This document shows positions 6,716 to 7,414 of a stretch of DNA of 7,414 nt, in pieces. Position numbers and translations under genes: made by a program. Below the pieces are notes generated by a model that saw only the letters and a list, made by a program, of their open reading frames with translations, was not told the origin of the DNA and made no database searches. Numbering within the stretch: the stretch's first letter is position 1; each line of letters starts with the position of its first letter. Source of the stretch: Thermogutta sp. (GTDB taxonomy: Bacteria; Planctomycetota; Planctomycetia; Pirellulales; Thermoguttaceae); contig JAAZNR010000721.1 in NCBI GenBank assembly GCA_012798155.1, forward strand, positions 1-7,414. Reading direction: 5' to 3'.

Positions 6716-6744
6716 AGTATAGCCGCGACGCGGGGGCAGGTAAA
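6716..6744 (-). promoter_or_regulatory. Promoter for the integrase remnant
   Basis: On the minus strand TTTACC (6744-6739) and TATACT (6721-6716) are separated by exactly 17 bases, matching the sigma-70-type consensus at four and five of six positions. Transcription would begin near 6709, about 22 bases before the integrase ATG. The 7 bp inverted repeat CGCGGGG (6729-6735) and CCCCGCG (6746-6752) overlaps the spacer and the upstream side of the -35 box, and could be an operator or chance. Transcripts could run on into SIR2 and herA, which lie downstream on the same strand. Confidence 0.5.
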
Positions 6745-6828
6745 GCCCCGCGCGAAGCAAGGGGCGCGGACGCAAACGTGTACCGACGCCCACCAACGTT
6801 TCCGGTTTTCGCAGAGTGAGTCTGCCCA

Positions 6829-6950
6829 GCCGTTGTACCGGCGACTCACATGTGGGCGCGATGACATTTCGGCACGATTCCACCGCCGGCTTACGCCGGC
6901 GGCTCATGTTGATAGCGCGTTTGCCACCGCCGGCTTACGCCGGCGGCTCA
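6829..6950 (-). repeat. Inverted copies of the GTAA-loop palindromic repeat
   Basis: Two copies, 6880-6906 and 6924-6950, are identical over 27 bases and form perfect stems (6883-6890/6895-6902 and 6927-6934/6939-6946) with loop TTAC on the plus strand, so GTAA on the minus strand. A third, half-eroded copy spans 6847-6829 on the minus strand: its first ten bases, GAGTCGCCGG, differ from the consensus at one position. The two intact copies start 44 bases apart, nearly the 43-base step seen in the left-hand group, and their spacers show weak similarity. Orientation is opposite to the group at 59-187. Confidence 0.88.
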
Positions 6951-7283
6951 CATTTCGCCGCAATTTGACTTTCGAGGCGCCGCGCGCTAACATTATGCAG
7001 CGATTGCGGAAACATTTTGCGGCGATTGCGGACGGCCGCCCTCGCCGGGGTGGCGTCGAACGCCGCATTGCGGCCCGGTCTCCGTCAGCCCAATCGGTTC
7101 CGGACTCGTTGACATCCGGAGGCGAATTCTCGTCTGCCGCCGTCCTCGTTGGTGCCGGCAGGTTTTTGGGGCGGACTACATGCGACGTGTCGCCGTCGTC
7201 TCGCGGACGGCGGTTCCTCGGCTTGGGGGCCTAATTCTTCGCGATGGGCGGGGCGTACGGGAAGCCTGTATCAGACCGACGTC

Positions 7284-7313
7284 TTGACACGGTCGCGCCG
7301 CGGACCGCACACT
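7284..7313 (+). promoter_or_regulatory. Weak promoter candidate before the last gene
   Basis: TTGACA (7284-7289) is a perfect -35 box, but the best -10 at a normal distance is CACACT (7308-7313, 18 bp spacer), which matches only three positions. The rest of the region is very GC-rich. Confidence 0.22.
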
Positions 7314-7394
7314 CGAAGTCGCGATCGGGGATCGACGGCCTGCGGGGTTTTCAGCGGGTCGGGCCCGTCGCGCCGTGAAAGGAAAGGTGGTGCC

Positions 7395-7414
7395 ATGACC
7401 TTCATTGTGAAAGA
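7395..7414 (+). CDS. Start of an unidentified gene, cut by the window end
   Basis: An ATG at 7395 follows the purine-rich stretch AAAGGAAAGGTGG (7378-7390) by four bases, a strong ribosome binding site after 700 bases without a gene. Only six full codons (MTFIVK) are visible before the window ends, so the product cannot be named. Confidence 0.45.

Larger units (their letters stand above)
6745..7394. other. Non-coding stretch with inverted repeats
   Basis: No gene is supported. The long open frame across 6671-7234 translates the palindromic repeats and lacks any recognisable domain. Besides the palindromic repeats at 6829-6950, the stretch holds an 11-base direct repeat GCGATTGCGGA (7000-7010 and 7022-7032, 22 bases apart), and a 9-base inverted repeat TCGCCGCAA (6955-6963) with TTGCGGCGA (7017-7025). 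Nothing else is recognised apart from a weak promoter candidate near 7284. Confidence 0.6.

Noticed and set aside
6671..7234. 187-residue plus-strand open frame
   Set aside because: It runs through three palindromic repeats (giving RRLT-like repeats in the translation) and shows arginine- and serine-rich, domainless sequence.

Overview
The window looks like a chromosomal segment of a GC-rich Gram-negative bacterium. The best guess is a planctomycete of the Pirellulales type. That guess rests on GC-rich core genes, a flagellar switch gene, long non-coding gaps and dispersed palindromic repeats with the core CCGGCGTAAGCCGG; no rRNA or other phylogenetic marker is present, so it is an inference.

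Layout: (1) 1-513 is non-coding, with three palindromic GTAA-loop repeats (59-187), a degenerate 14-15 bp tandem repeat made of TTGACGCATTGTCCG-like units (299-383), a candidate proA promoter and a leader hairpin. (2) proA (514-1788, +), proline biosynthesis. (3) fliM (1976-3061, +), flagellar motor switch, followed by a gap with its own palindrome and short repeats. (4) An AT-richer island of about 3 kb on the minus strand: a SIR2-domain gene (6198-5038) and a HerA-type ATPase gene (5041-3266), overlapping by 4 bp. This is the two-gene SIR2-HerA anti-phage defence module. (5) Directly upstream of it, on the same strand, a truncated and eroded integron-type tyrosine recombinase (6686-6231) that keeps only its DNA-binding N-terminal half and has a good -35/-10 promoter. 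(6) 6745-7394 is non-coding, with inverted copies of the same palindromic repeat, ending in a strong ribosome binding site and the first codons of a gene that leaves the window at 7395.

The most interesting point is how the defence operon got here. Nine bases after the herA stop is GCCCAAC, a perfect match to the integron attC core RYYYAAC, followed by AATGGCATGGACGC, which resembles the 5' half of attC sites. Together with the integron-integrase remnant at the other end and the sharp drop in GC between the two, this suggests that SIR2-HerA was captured as an integron gene cassette, in an integron whose integrase pointed the same way as the cassette, and that the integron has since decayed. 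No matching 3' attC core was found, so this stays a hypothesis.

The defence pair probably works as a complex: HerA, a hexameric DNA-translocating ATPase, with SIR2 as NAD-consuming (and in characterised members DNA-cleaving) effector. proA and fliM are ordinary housekeeping neighbours with no functional link to the island.
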